A program made the translations under genes and the position numbers. From Cricetomys ansorgei (taxonomy: Eukaryota; Chordata; Mammalia; Rodentia; Nesomyidae), in assembly GCA_026225945.1 (NCBI GenBank), contig JAMJFZ010000818.1, positions 804,501 to 868,500 on the forward strand: a DNA stretch of 64,000 bases. The letters run 5' to 3'. The notes beneath the pieces were generated by a model, which did no database searches, was not told the DNA's origin, and was given only the letters and a program-made list of their open reading frames with translations. Shown piece after piece: positions 1 to 9,960 of the stretch. The number at the start of each line of letters is the position of its first letter. Positions within the stretch are counted from its first letter, which is position 1.

Positions 1-1318
1 TTTCTGCATTCAAAATTAATTACACAATGCTAACGCCAGACAGTGCACTATTATGTTTGATCCCTAAGAACAAAAGCAACCACAGACCATTCATTAGGCG
101 CCTGAACCTTGGAGCATTCAAGCATCAAAATTAAGTTATTAATAAAATAAAAAAATAAATAAAACCGCTGCCTGAAAGCCCGCTTGTGAAATCTCACCAA
201 TGCCCTGGGTGATGACCATGGGTTGTGTAGTTGGAGCCTGTGCTCTGCCTGGCCATGATTGTGAATTTATACAAATGTCTTCCAATAATGAGAATCTGGG
301 AAATCAAAAAGTGCCCCTCACACCCTCCAGGCCCCAGGGGCAGCCTATCACTCAGGAAGCAGGCCCTCGTGTGTGTTAGTGACACGCCGCCTGCTGCCAC
401 CAAGAGCCGTGCAGTGCCCGGGACCAATGCCCCTGCCACACACTGCATTTGGTGGCTGCTTGTTGTTGCTGTTGTTTATTTGTTTGGTTTGTTTCTGTGT
501 TTTTTATCCTTCTGTTTGCTTGTGGTTTTTTTGTTTTGTTTTGTTTATGATATCTATTTGCTTTTTTCTGGAGGGCGGACCTGGGAGGAATGGCAAGAGT
601 GTGTGATCCAGATACACTGTATAAATCAATACACTCAATTAATAAATGTGTTAAGTTTCAAAAAGGAGAACTAGGCCCTCATCTCCGCACCACAGCACAA
701 AGCTGTCTGTGACATGAAAGGAAATGTTAACACCATCTTGTCTTCGGACCCAGTGAAGTCCCAATATAGGATGGATCTGTGGCACCAATGTAGACTGGGC
801 TACTGGGGGAACCCCCCAGCAAGTTACCAGGCAACAGTCCAGAGACACTTCAGTGGTTGGAATGTGAGGTCAAAGTCAACAGACAGGCTGTGGCTAGAGA
901 TGGAGTAGTGGGTAAGGATGCTTGCTGCTCTTGGGGCCCGAGTTTGGTTCCCAGCACCCACATTGGGTGGCTCACAACAGCCTGCAACTCCTGCACCAGA
1001 GGCTCCGGCGCCCTCTTCTGGCCTCCAGAGGCAACCACGCACACGTGGCATCACTCACTGATAACGCGCATATATAAATTAAATTTTAAATTAAAAAACA
1101 AAAAGGAACAAGGGGTGACAGCGTAGCCCCACGTGGTCAGGAGGGACTGCGCCACACTCACGAGTGGATGGGATGTCTGAGCAGATACCAAGCCCCCTTC
1201 AAACAGAGCGGTGCTGAAGCTTTCCAAGCCACCCACTCGCTGACAGGAGGGAAGACCAGCAGGTAGTCACTCCGCCTCAGACGGAGCCTACAAACCCCAA
1301 AGATCCCTGGGTACTTAC
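1..1318 (-). other. Suds3: Suds3 intron 5 (partial)
   Basis: No exon of Suds3 is recognisable between the microexon donor and the left edge. The segment holds an A-rich stretch near 135-165, a T-rich stretch at 455-570, and one B2/B3 SINE at about 893-1100. The rest is nonrepetitive to the eye. Short open frames here lack any recognisable family and are not called. Confidence 0.85.
893..1100 (+). mobile_element. B2/B3-type SINE
   Basis: The copy has the tRNA-derived head with the B box (GAGTTTGGTTCCCAGCACCC), the internal TCTTCTGGCCTCC block and an A/T-rich tail ending near 1100. It is diverged. Confidence 0.8.
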
Positions 1319-1338
1319 TTCCAGCTGGAGGAAGAGTT
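1319..1338 (-). CDS. Suds3: Suds3 coding exon 5, a 20-nt microexon
   Basis: With the G carried from exon 4, these 20 bases read ELFLQLE (residues 114-120), exactly the next segment of SDS3. The acceptor is a strong pyrimidine run, CTTTTCTCTCTTTCAG, and the donor is a near-perfect GTAAGTAC. Strong sites are expected for so short an exon. Because 20 is not a multiple of three, skipping it would shift the frame inside the coiled coil. The following exon (starting TEQVE in known SDS3) is not in the window. Confidence 0.93.
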
Positions 1339-4300
1339 CTGAAAGAGAGAAAAGCACAGTTAGATTCGCCAGGCTGCCATCTTTCCAGATGGGGTGTCAG
1401 AATTCACTGAGAGGCTTGGGTAGTTCTGCCCCACCAGCCTGACAAAGGCAAAGCTGGCCTCTCTCATCAGGCCCTCCCGGTAGGACAGCCCAGTGAGTAA
1501 CAACATAGTCAATTTAGAGGCGGAGTCCTCAAAGAAGCTTTCAAAGTGGGGTATATGCAGGAGAAGGCAGGGCCCCTCCTGAGGCTCCAGAGGACACGGG
1601 GTTTGGGCTCAGCTAGGACTTGACTCTCTCTGGTCACCCTCTCAAGTTCCAGATGCAAGGCAGCCCCTCCTGAGGCCTTCCCTGACAGACCCAGATTCAC
1701 AAAGCCCTCCTCTAAGCTTCCTTGGTGCCTGTTGCGTGCCAATTATTAACCGTTTACCTATGCAATGGTTATTCTTGGTTGTCAATCTGACTACATTCGG
1801 AACTAACTAAAACCTAAGCGGCTGGGTGTACCTGTGAGGAATTCTTCTTTTAAATCATTTGAAGTGGGAAGACCCACCTTTAATCCAGGCCACACCTTTT
1901 GGAGGCAGCCTATAAAAAGGACATGGAAGAAGGAAACTTTTGCTCATTGCCTGCTTGCCCTTGCTCTCACTGGTGAGTCCAGCCCTTCACTGGCATTAGA
2001 ATCTACTTCTAGATTCCATCATATACCGAAGACCAGCTGAGACACCCAGCCCCACGGACCGAACGAACACTGGATTCTCAGACTTTCCCTCGGGAGACAG
2101 CCACTGCTGGACTAGCTGGACCACAGCCTGTACGCCACTCTAAAACCCCTTCTGTATATGTAGACTCACTGTCAGTTCTGCTCCTCTAGAGACCACGATA
2201 CAGCCTAGTGGCCCCTGGGTAAGCTCTGATAACAACAGCATTTGAAACAAAATGTGTCTGTGACTTCCAGTCTTTTCTGGGTGAGTCTGGACCTAGTGCA
2301 TTTGGGCCACAAAGACAACAGGTTGACCAGAAACTTCTGGGTGTCACAATTCCCGAGTTCTCTTTACAAACCTCAAATCCTACAGACCATGTACCTGGGA
2401 AAGGCACATTCACACATACTCCACGAGCTTTCAGACATCCAGAACTCAGACTAAGAGCCAGACGTTATGTCTGATGAAAAGCATTCCCCGGAAGCCAGGG
2501 TCACTGCAGCCCAGGGAACTGTGGGCACAGGAGTCTGCAGCATGGCTAACTCCTACTGTTCCTTAACTTCATGGAGTTCCTAACTATCTCTGGCCAATGA
2601 AATGGTGAGTTTTCAGAGCCAAAGACAAAGTACTGGTGACTTCACATTGCTCACAGAGCCAATGTGCACGGACACTCAAACACCCTGAGCAAACACTGTG
2701 AACAGCAGGTCACAAGCATTCCACACCACTGCAGGCTCAAAACTCACAGAGGCTGTAACAAGACCACGCCCTCCTCATAGGGAGCAGAAAACAAGCTAAC
2801 CACAGGCACTCTGAACTATCTCCTTCCTGTCAGAAACTCAGGTCGCCTTCTATGCCACCAAGCAGACAGAGCAAGCAGTGCACTGTGGGAGCCGCCCTGA
2901 CACCCTGACGCCTGGATGCAGCCTGGTGTGCCTCTTCCCCTCAGCTAGGTCTCAAGTGTGCTCTGGAGAGCTCGCCTTCTGTCAGCATGGGAAGTAGGAA
3001 GCGTGAAGGAGCCGTGCACACGCCGGAGAACCCACCTGCGTTCCGGATCCTCTCTCGGTACTGCTGATCCAGCTTCTTCATCCTCTTCTGATATTCCTGT
3101 AATGTACCTGATGGGGCATTCACAAGGCAGAGCGACTCAGCAGTCAGCCCACTTGGCACACGTCTCCTGCGTCACTTCCCAGCACCACAGTGGGCCTGGA
3201 AAGGCCAACCCGAAGGGAGGCACACAGCAGACACGACCAGAGACCACGTGGAGCTCCCCCTTCCACCAGACCTTCCCCTGGGGCGTGAGGGACACCCAGG
3301 TGATGCTGTCACCGGGTCCTACAGTCTAAGACAATGGGCCTCACTCTCCTGGAGGAGGCTCATCCACTCGCAGTGAGGTCTAGGCCAAGGCTAACCAGAA
3401 GACCTTTCTGTAATGGCGGAAAGCTCTACCTTTGCAATGTCCAATACAGAAGCCAGTAGCCATGTCGGGGCTACTTCAGCACTGAAACTTGATCAATACA
3501 ACCAAGGGACCAGATCAGATCACTAATTTTACTCAGTCCAACGTGACTCAGTCGTGTGGCTCAAGGCAAAACAGATGGTGCAGGTGCAAGTCCTGAAACC
3601 TCTGCGCGCTCCTCTCTCCCAAGGCAGCTGCCACGAACCCCCATCTGTAGGAAGCGCCTGCTGGCACAGTGCCGGCAGAGGACCAGGGCCCGGACCAGGA
3701 CCCAGAGTGCACCTCCCCGCAAGGAGGCGCCCATAAGGGAGGTAGCTGCCCTGACAGACCCTACGACGCTGGTCACGCTGCGGCCAGCGCTGGGCCCAGG
3801 CCCTTCTCTCTTCACTCTGCAGATGAAGCAAGAGACGGGACTCGCCCCAAAGTCACATTCCTAGAGAACAGACACGGGGCTGCAAGTCCGTCACAGAACT
3901 TGAGGAGCCGGCTCTGTCTCAGGCTGCCAAGCCTTTATCGGCCAGCGTGCTTGTGAGGCACGGCCGCTTAAAATTTACCAGTAGCGCTGATGAAGCCCGG
4001 ACTTGGCTGAGGAGGAGAGAAAACGTGATCCCTTTGATAACGACAGACAGTGACAATGTCCCTCCTTTTTAAAACGCTTTTCCATTGTGTGTGTGTGGAA
4101 AGAACTTCCGGGAGTGAGTTCCCTCCTCCCACCATGTGAACTGTGGGCATCACGAGGCTTGGTGGCCAGCGCCTCTACTCGCTGGGCCACCTAGCTGACC
4201 CACAATATCCTCTTGAAAACAAACAGAGTCTGTCAGACTTGGCGGTCTCTAATCTATGCCCTGCGGCCGCAAGGGAAGCTTCAGTCCAAGAATTTGCTCC

Positions 4301-7300
4301 ATATCAAAAACAGAAAAATACAGAAGCCAGAAAATCACGTTTTTGAATAAGAGACCAGCAGAACAGGTACCAGAAGGCTAAAGGAGCCCGCCTCGACCCC
4401 CCGCGCGCTCCCAGACAGCAAAACACTCGCACTTCGAGGCCTTGCAGCAGAGGGCGCTGTGAGGCCAGGGCACCGCGCACCTACCTTCCTGGAGCTGCTG
4501 CAGCTGCCTCTTCAGCGACGCCAGTTTGTCCTGATACATCCTGCGAGGGAGGAGACACTCGGCTCAGCGCGGGCAGACCCGGCCAGAGAAGGGGGCCTGG
4601 CTCAGGAGGTTGGAGGTGAAGGGATCACAGACACCCTGACACCCCTGAACCACAGTGAGTGCGCATGCTCCCGTAACCACAGTGAGTGCGCATGCGCCTG
4701 TGAAGCGGTGAGACCCGTGCGAAAGAGAGCGGCAAGAATTAACACACACCTACATAAGGGCTAAGCAAGCGCGCAAGCTCCAAGGAGGTTGGGAGAATGT
4801 GCCCGCCCTTGATTTAAGAGGCAGAAATGAGGTTAAACACAACTTCGGTATCAACCCTACAATTACTTTAGAAACGGCAAAAGGGGGGAGGGGCTGATGG
4901 CGGGGGGGAGGGGGGAGCAAGAGCACTTGCCACTAGGCCTGATGCCTGAGTTCCACCCCGGGGCCAACGCAGCAGAAGGAGAGACCCAACTCCAGCAAGC
5001 CGTCCCGACTGCCACAGTACAGCCGCACGACCCCGCGCAATGCACAAATGAACACATAAATATGAGAAGACGCCCTTAGCACACCTTCCCGTACGGATGA
5101 CACGGCCAGGCCACGGAAAACCACTGCCTTTTCATGGTCAGAAAAATGCTAATTCAGGCTCAGAGGTTAAAACGCAGGCTGATCTGCAGCCCCAGCTGGG
5201 CGAGGGCACTACTAAGCCAGATGGCCTGTTCTTGCCTCTCACACAGAGGGGTACAGGCAACCACTCACCCCAGCAAGTGTCTATCTGAGCTGAGAGTTCC
5301 AGGCACATCATACCTGGGGCAACACTTTTGCTTCTCTACATGAAAACACCCCAATTCCTCGGTGACAACGACAACAGAAAGGCCTAAGAGAGCATGAAGA
5401 ACTCCAGTTCTGGGGGCCAGCGCCTTCTTCCGGCCTCTGAGAGCGCTGCAAACGTACACAGAACACACAGACAAAACACTCATACCCATAAAAGAAAAAT
5501 AAATGGATCTAAAAAATAGAAAACCTGTTTCTGAAACATGGCAAGGACAGGAGAGGAGCAGATGCCCAAATGGTGTCCGAGAAGTCTGCAGGACTCAGGG
5601 CACCAATTCCTACCACACTGAGGGAGTAGCCAATTCCCGCCAGCAAGTCTCTCTCGGAGAGGCTTGCAGAATGAAAAAGGAAACGGGTGGAGGGGTGAGG
5701 ACAGACCACGAGGACCCCAGATCCACTGAGATCACCAAGGAAAAGAGTCTGCGTGCATTTCAAACAGACCAGACTCAGCCAGTGAAAAGCTGGCGAAGTA
5801 GGAGAACCAGGCAGGGTTTCAGGGTGCAACTGAGAACACACGTGAATTATTAATGCAACCTCAGGTCAGCAGCCACACCTGGCTGGGCTTCTCCTTTGGT
5901 TTCTGTGCTAGTTTGATGAAAATGCCCCCCCTACACTGGCGCATAGGGAGTGGCACTATTAGCCATGGCCTTGTTGGAGGAAATGTGTCACTGGGGGAGG
6001 GTTTTGAGGTTTCCAAAGCTCAAGCCAGGCCCAGTGGCCCACACTCTTCCTGCTGCCTACTGATACAGATGTAGAACTCTCAGCTCCTTCTCCAGCACCA
6101 CGTCTGCCTACGTGTGATCATGCTTCCTGCCATGACGATATGGGCTAACCCTCTGAACCTGTAAGGCAGCCCCAATTTAATGTTTTCTTTAGAAGAGTTG
6201 CCTTGGTCATGGTGTTTCTTCACAGCAATAAACCCTAACTACGGCAGGTTCGAATGTCGAAAGTAACAGACTCCAGAGATGGCCACACGTTTGAAAGGAG
6301 AATCTTTGGAGGAAGAAATGTGGACCACCCGGCCTATAGGAGCCGAAGGGGTCAAAATGAAGAGCCTCAAAATAAATCCAATCACCACTTCCTGAAAACT
6401 GGGTGGGGTGCCTCACAGCCTGTACCCCAGCACTTGGGAGTATGAACAAAAGACCACTCTGAGTTCGAGGCCACCTTGGGTGACAACAGGCTTTCCAGAT
6501 GAGCTTGGACCACAGAGTGATGCCCTGTGGGGTGGGACAGTGGCGTGCGTCTGCAGTCCCAGCTACTTGGACGGCTGATGCAGGGGGACAGCCAGAGCCC
6601 AGACGCTTGAGACCAGTCCAGCAAACCAGCAAGACTCCGGTTTCTTTTCCTGTTGGTGGCCAGGCGTGGACATGCACACCATTAACCCAGCACTCTGGGA
6701 GCTGGAGGCCAGCCTGGTCTTAAAGCTACACCCCAAAAAACCAAACAGGGCTTTAGTTCCTATGGGCACATATGACTATGGCTGAAGACAGAGACAGGGC
6801 TTAGGCGAGGAGGTGCAAAAGCAGAGAGAGCAGTGCGCAGGAGGGCCGACGGCCTGCTCCCACCCCGGCTCTCCTGGATGCTCAGGGCACTCAGACGCCC
6901 AGCATACTGCCTACAGTATGGGACAGGGGCTAGGGGCCTGCAAGATACCCATTCTTCTGAACACCAGTTTCCACATCGCTCCTACGATGGCCCTGTGCCC
7001 CCAGCCCCATGTCCACCGTGGCCCTTGCTACCCCACCCTCGTGACGGAAGACTGTCAGATGTGAGCGGGGGAGGGAATTAGGGAAGAGAGCAAGCTCTGC
7101 AAGCACTAAGGTCAAATCGGAGTCTCTGTCCCAGAGAAAGGGCCCGAAGCCACACTCACTGCTCCTTCATCTCCACGTAGTCTTCCTCATCGTGCTTCGC
7201 CAGGTCGGTTTCGCTGGCGTCCTCAGTGTCTGGGTGGAATGAGAGAAGAAGCAATGGTTAAGATCAAAACTCACAGAACTGGCATCCTGATGGCGTAATT

Positions 7301-9670
7301 AACAGGCTTCTGGGAGAATAATAAATTTCTACCCGGTGTGGGCCTACGTGCACCTACTAGCAAATATCAAGTGTGGTTAAAACAAAAGGAAAATGCCATT
7401 TCCAACTTGAGTTTACGCCGAGAGGCTGCTTCTACATGACGGACAGTGGGAGAGGAGGGCATGTCGGAGGGTTCTGTCGGAGGCCACAGAGCAATGGTGG
7501 GCCCAGTCCGAGGGAGGCCCTGGGCATGCACATGCGCACTTCCAGCCCACCACACATCAAATAGATACAATAAAAAGGACGCCCCCCACAACAAACTCAA
7601 TTCTAATAATCAAAATGTTGAAAAAAATAGGAAAGGGAACAAGACAACTTAAAAAGAAAACTGCTTCAAAACCTTGTAAGGCCAAAAATAAATATAAAAA
7701 AACAGAAGCTGGCAGCATGGCTTAGTAGGTAAGAGAGCTCACTGTTCTTTGCAGAGGCTATGGGACTGGTTCCCCAACACCCACATCGGACCGTTTACAA
7801 TGTCCTATGACTCCAGCTCTGGGGGACCTGGCACTCTCTTCTGGTTTCTGTTGTAGTTGCCACTGTGTGGCTCACCAGTGAAGAAATGGGGGCATTTTTC
7901 ATAGGTGCAAACCCTGCCAGCCCTCAGCAGAAGGAACCACTATCACCGCAAGCGCCACATTTGACAGTGGAACTCCGAGCATCTTATCTCAAGGGTTTTT
8001 ATTGACACCTAAGCTCCTGGGGAGTTCTATTGAGAGCATGTGCAGATCATGGGCAAGCAAACATCTTTTACAGAAAGCCAACACCTGCAGACAATACAAA
8101 ATGCAAGGTCTAGGCGGCCCTTCCCACAACAATGCACAAAACAGCCATTTTAAACAAAGCTAAAAATAAACTTCTGAAACAGATTTCAAAGGGCACCTGT
8201 ACACATGTGGTGCACATAAACTCATACAGACACACATGCGCACACAATTATATTTATCTCATTTTATGTGTTTGAGTGTTCTGTGTGCATATATGTGCAC
8301 CACCTGCATGCCGTGTACCCACAGAGGTCAGAGGTCAGAAGGCACTGGATCCCCTGAAACTGGAGAGTTATGGACAGTTGTGAGCCATCGAAACTCGGAT
8401 CCTCTGAAAAAAATCAGTAAACGCTCTAAACTGCTGAGTCATCTCTCCAGGCTCTCAGTTAAAATTAAAAATAAAAATTTAAATTGGTTTTAAGCAAATA
8501 GCTGAACCCGATAGCCCCCCGACATCGCAGAAGAGGAAGGCGATCAATTTTGTCTCCACCGCACCCCCTCGTGGTCATTACAAGCAGTGCAGCGTTTCAC
8601 ATCGAAAAATCCCCCGTTAAGCCTTGCCTTTTGACGTAGTAAACTACGCTAGAAACTGTTAACTAAGTCGTAGTTAAACCCAGTGCAATCGGTTCCCTCG
8701 ACTCTCTGCTCTGCATACACGCTCTGGAAGGATGTTGCAGACCCAAGTCTCCACAAGGCACTTCCACAGGGGTTCTGTCCAGAGCCAGCCGTGTCCCCCG
8801 GCACTAGACCGACTAAGATGAGTCAGGCGATCCTCCTTGCACGCAGTCGAGGTAGCTTTTGCTTCTTACAGCCCGACTTTGTGCCCGAATTCTCCACTCC
8901 ACCCGTACAAAGGCCTCTAACTCCCCTTCCCTTACCTCCCCTTCCCGTATCTCTCTCTGCCCGGCTCCTCCTCCACCTAGTTGCTAGCTCCTACCTCCAT
9001 CTCTCTGGGTGCCCCCTCGCACTCACCGAAGGGTAAACAAAGTCCAGATTGAGAAGTGAGGCTCTGAGGAGCCAATGACGCAAATGCAGGATACTGGGGA
9101 CTGCCCAATCCCCAAACCAAACCCCGATCTCCCGTGGCAGATCTACTTCACCGTGGCGGAGCGGATGCCATTGGACCCTCGCACCCACCCCCAGGAAGTG
9201 AGGACGCCGTGCTGCTCCGCAGCAGGTGGGTGCTTGAGGTCACAAAGCTGGGGGAGGAGCCAGCCGAATGAATACTCACACCTGGCTGGTTCCAGGTCCC
9301 CCGAGTGGAGCTGGGGGTGTGAAGCACTTTAAGGAGAGAAGCTGGGAGCGAGGAAGCCGAAGGCGAGCATCACCCAGACCCACCCAGGGAGGATCTGAGA
9401 CCCAGAGCGGGGGGACAGTCTTAAAGGGACCCCTGCTGGGTCGGGAGAGGGAGCTCTGGCGACCTCTGACCCCTGCCCCACAGCCCCTCTTCCCCCCCCT
9501 CGGACCCCGATCCCAGCCCCGGCCGCACCTTCGTCGGACTCGCGGCCCCGGCAGCTGCGCTCGTCGTCCTCGGCGCTCTCCAGCTCCTCGTCGTCCTCGG
9601 GGTAGTACTCCGGGGCGGGCGGCGCTGCAGCCGGGGCGGGCGCCGGAGCCAGCAACCCCGCGGCGCTCAT
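1319..9670 (-). CDS. Suds3: Suds3, SIN3A corepressor subunit SDS3 (5' part, coding exons 1-5)
   Basis: Five exons on the minus strand (9529-9670, 7160-7229, 4485-4540, 3036-3107, 1319-1338) join in frame into residues 1-120 of SDS3. The predicted protein matches the human protein as I know it almost residue for residue; differences I see include Q13P, G15A, E26D and a K-to-R change in the YRERIR segment. SDS3 is a nuclear scaffold of the SIN3-HDAC1/2 histone deacetylase complex. It dimerises and promotes deacetylase activity and repression. Seen here are the acidic N-terminus (residues about 20-70) and the start of the charged coiled-coil Sds3 domain (from about residue 72, rich in K, R, Q and L). 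The full protein is about 328 residues, so the rest of the coiled coil, the SIN3-binding region and the C-terminal domain lie beyond the left edge. All splice junctions are GT-AG with compatible phases, so this is an intact spliced gene, not a retrocopy. Confidence 0.96.
1339..3035 (-). other. Suds3: Suds3 intron 4
   Basis: The intron is about 1.7 kb. It contains one LTR-like repeat at about 1767-2205. The rest (1339-1766 and 2206-3035) shows no recognisable repeat or gene. Confidence 0.9.
1767..2205 (+). mobile_element. Rodent LTR-like interspersed repeat
   Basis: The order of blocks matches a common rodent repeat: GGTTGTCAATCTGACTA, GCCTATAAAAAGGACATGGA, CACTGGCATTAGA, GAAGACCAGCTGAGACA. 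The TATAAAA box in the middle is typical of an LTR promoter. I recognise the repeat but cannot assign its library name with certainty. Confidence 0.65.
3036..3107 (-). CDS. Suds3: Suds3 coding exon 4
   Basis: This 72-nt exon encodes [17 protein letters not shown] then RERIRNA (residues 90-113) plus the first base of Glu114. The acceptor is GCCCCATCAG and the donor is GTGGGTTC. The charged heptad-like sequence continues the coiled coil. The Arg in YRERIR replaces the Lys I know from human, a conservative change. Confidence 0.95.
3108..4484 (-). other. Suds3: Suds3 intron 3
   Basis: The intron is about 1.4 kb with little repeat content. It is GC-moderate and includes a CTCF-like motif at 4443-4461. 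Overlapping open frames near 3530-3950 occur on both strands and match nothing I know. Confidence 0.9.
4443..4461 (+). promoter_or_regulatory. Candidate CTCF site
   Basis: TGCAGCAGAGGGCGCTGTG matches 14 of 15 positions of the CTCF core CCASYAGRKGGCRSY, with only the first C replaced by G. It is not inside a recognisable SINE. It lies just past the Suds3 exon 3 donor. Confidence 0.5.
4485..4540 (-). CDS. Suds3: Suds3 coding exon 3
   Basis: This 56-nt exon completes Gln71 and encodes [18 protein letters not shown] (residues 72-89) plus one base of Gly90. It is the first part of the coiled-coil Sds3 domain. The acceptor is TCCCTCGCAG and the donor is GTAGGTGC. A CTCF-like motif lies 24-42 bases past its donor, at 4443-4461. 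Confidence 0.95.
4648..4701 (+). repeat. 27-bp tandem duplication with NRF1-like palindromes
   Basis: Two copies begin at 4648 and 4675. Each contains AACCACAGTGAGTGCGCATGC. The second extends to TGCGCATGCGCC, which fits the NRF1 consensus YGCGCAYGCGCR except for its last base. Confidence 0.7.
4890..5075 (+). mobile_element. Degenerate B2/B3 SINE
   Basis: AAGAGCACTTGCC, GAGTTCCACCCC and the later AATGCACAAATGAACACATAAAT tail fit a diverged B3-like copy. A G-rich insert at 4880-4916 interrupts its head. Confidence 0.6.
5395..5520 (+). mobile_element. B2 SINE 3' fragment
   Basis: AACTCCAGTTCTGGGGG, CTTCTTCCGGCCTCT, CACACAGACAAAACAC and the AAAATAAAT tail are the B2 body and tail. The tRNA-like head is missing. 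Confidence 0.75.
5902..6246 (+). mobile_element. MaLR-type (ORR1/MT class) solo LTR
   Basis: The 345-bp element begins TGTGCTAGTTTGATGA and ends ACCCTAACTACGGCA (TG...CA). It carries the blocks GGCCTTGTTGGAGGAAATG, ATGTAGAACTCTCAGCT and GTTGCCTTGGTCATGGTG that mark rodent MaLR LTRs. The flanking pentamers GTTTC and GGTTC differ by one base, compatible with a decayed 5-bp target duplication. No internal region is present. Confidence 0.8.
6398..6748 (+). mobile_element. Cluster of old B1/7SL-derived fragments
   Basis: Three partial B1-like monomers occur in the same orientation: about 6398-6500 (CCCAGCACTTGGGAG), 6537-6640 (GCAGTCCCAGCTACTTGG, close to the 7SL/FLAM form) and 6658-6748 (GGCCAGGCGTGG through GGAGGCCAGCCTGGTCTTAA). 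The middle one looks like an ancient pre-B1 monomer. Confidence 0.65.
7160..7229 (-). CDS. Suds3: Suds3 coding exon 2
   Basis: This 70-nt exon encodes [18 protein letters not shown] followed by VEMKE and two bases of the next Gln codon (residues 48-71). The acceptor is CCACCCAG and the donor is GTGAGTGT. It continues the acidic N-terminal region of SDS3, which is nearly invariant among mammals. Confidence 0.95.
7700..7880 (+). mobile_element. Degenerate B2/B3 SINE
   Basis: The head GCAGCATGGCTTAGTAGGTAA, the B box CTGGTTCCCCAACACCC and the CTCTTCTGGTTTCTG body are visible. The tail is lost at the junction with the next repeat. Confidence 0.65.
7889..8176 (-). repeat. Inverted repeat arm 1 (about 300-bp interspersed repeat)
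   Basis: Read on the minus strand, this segment aligns along its length with 12290-12598 on the plus strand. Shared blocks include CAGAAGTTTATTTTTAG, TTTAAAATGG, GCAGGGTTT and CACCTAT. By eye identity is roughly 80-85 percent. An AATAAAA signal and the TGTTGTGGGAAGGGCCGCC block suggest an old retroviral LTR, but I do not recognise the family. Confidence 0.75.
8245..8455 (-). mobile_element. B2 SINE
   Basis: Read on the minus strand it begins GAGCCTGGAGAGATGACTCA, the B2 head, and continues through the B2 body. Reversed tail A/T sequence (TTTATCTCATTTTATG) lies at the left end. Confidence 0.85.
9529..9670 (-). CDS. Suds3: Suds3 coding exon 1
   Basis: The start codon is the complement of 9668-9670, inside a CpG island. 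The exon encodes residues 1-47 plus the first base of codon 48: an Ala/Pro-rich start ([13 protein letters not shown]), then the acidic stretch [17 protein letters not shown] and a CRGRESDE tail. The donor is GAAG|GTGCGG (intron begins at 9528). The start was chosen because it matches the known SDS3 N-terminus. The 5' UTR continues upstream (higher coordinates) to a start site I cannot place exactly. Confidence 0.95.
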
Positions 9671-9960
9671 GTCGCCGCCTCGGGCCGCGGCGGAGCTTGT
9701 CCCGCGGAGATCGCGGCCTCCTGGCTGCGCCCCTGGCGGCCCCCACCTCGCGGAGTCGGAGCCGCGGACACCCGGTCTCCCTCGGCACCGAGCTCCGCTT
9801 CCGGCGCCCGCGCTGGGCAACGGGGACCTCGCGCGGCCGGCCACTTCCGGGTCGTGGGCTGTCCGGCGACAGCCTGATCCCGCCATCCGCGAGGCAACGG
9901 AGGAGGCGCCGGGATCCACGTTCTCTCACACAGCAGCGCCGTCATGGTTGTCTTAAGAAT
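9671..9960 (-). promoter_or_regulatory. Suds3: Suds3 promoter region with two ETS-type sites
   Basis: Two copies of the ETS core, GCTTCCGG at 9797-9804 and CCACTTCCGGG at 9841-9851, lie 130-180 bases upstream of the start codon. There is no TATA box. This is the usual look of a housekeeping TATA-less promoter. The exact start site cannot be read from the sequence. Confidence 0.7.

Larger units (their letters stand above)
4541..7159 (-). other. Suds3: Suds3 intron 2
   Basis: The intron is about 2.6 kb. It holds a 27-bp tandem duplication with NRF1-like sites (4648-4701), degenerate B2/B3 copies, a MaLR-type LTR (5902-6246) and several old B1-related fragments (6398-6748). Stretches at 5076-5394, 5521-5901 and 6749-7159 show nothing recognisable. 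Confidence 0.9.
7230..9527 (-). other. Suds3: Suds3 intron 1
   Basis: The intron is about 2.3 kb. It contains a B2/B3 SINE (7700-7880), one arm of an inverted repeat pair (7889-8176), a minus-strand B2 (8245-8455) and a repeat-poor, increasingly GC-rich stretch from 8,500 to the CpG island. Confidence 0.9.
9480..9960. promoter_or_regulatory. CpG island at the Suds3 5' end
   Basis: CpG dinucleotides are dense over exon 1 and upstream of it, in contrast to the CpG-poor flanks. It covers the Suds3 start codon, so it is the Suds3 promoter island. Long open frames across it on both strands reflect base composition. Confidence 0.9.

Noticed and set aside
1900..1920. TATAAAAAGGA as a promoter for an unlabelled gene
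   Set aside because: It lies at the expected position inside an LTR-like repeat that recurs in rodent genomes, with no downstream exon evidence.
8562..8578. Possible CTCF site (minus-strand CCACGAGGGGGTGC)
   Set aside because: Two core mismatches, including the invariant C of GGC, make it weaker than the site at 4443-4461.
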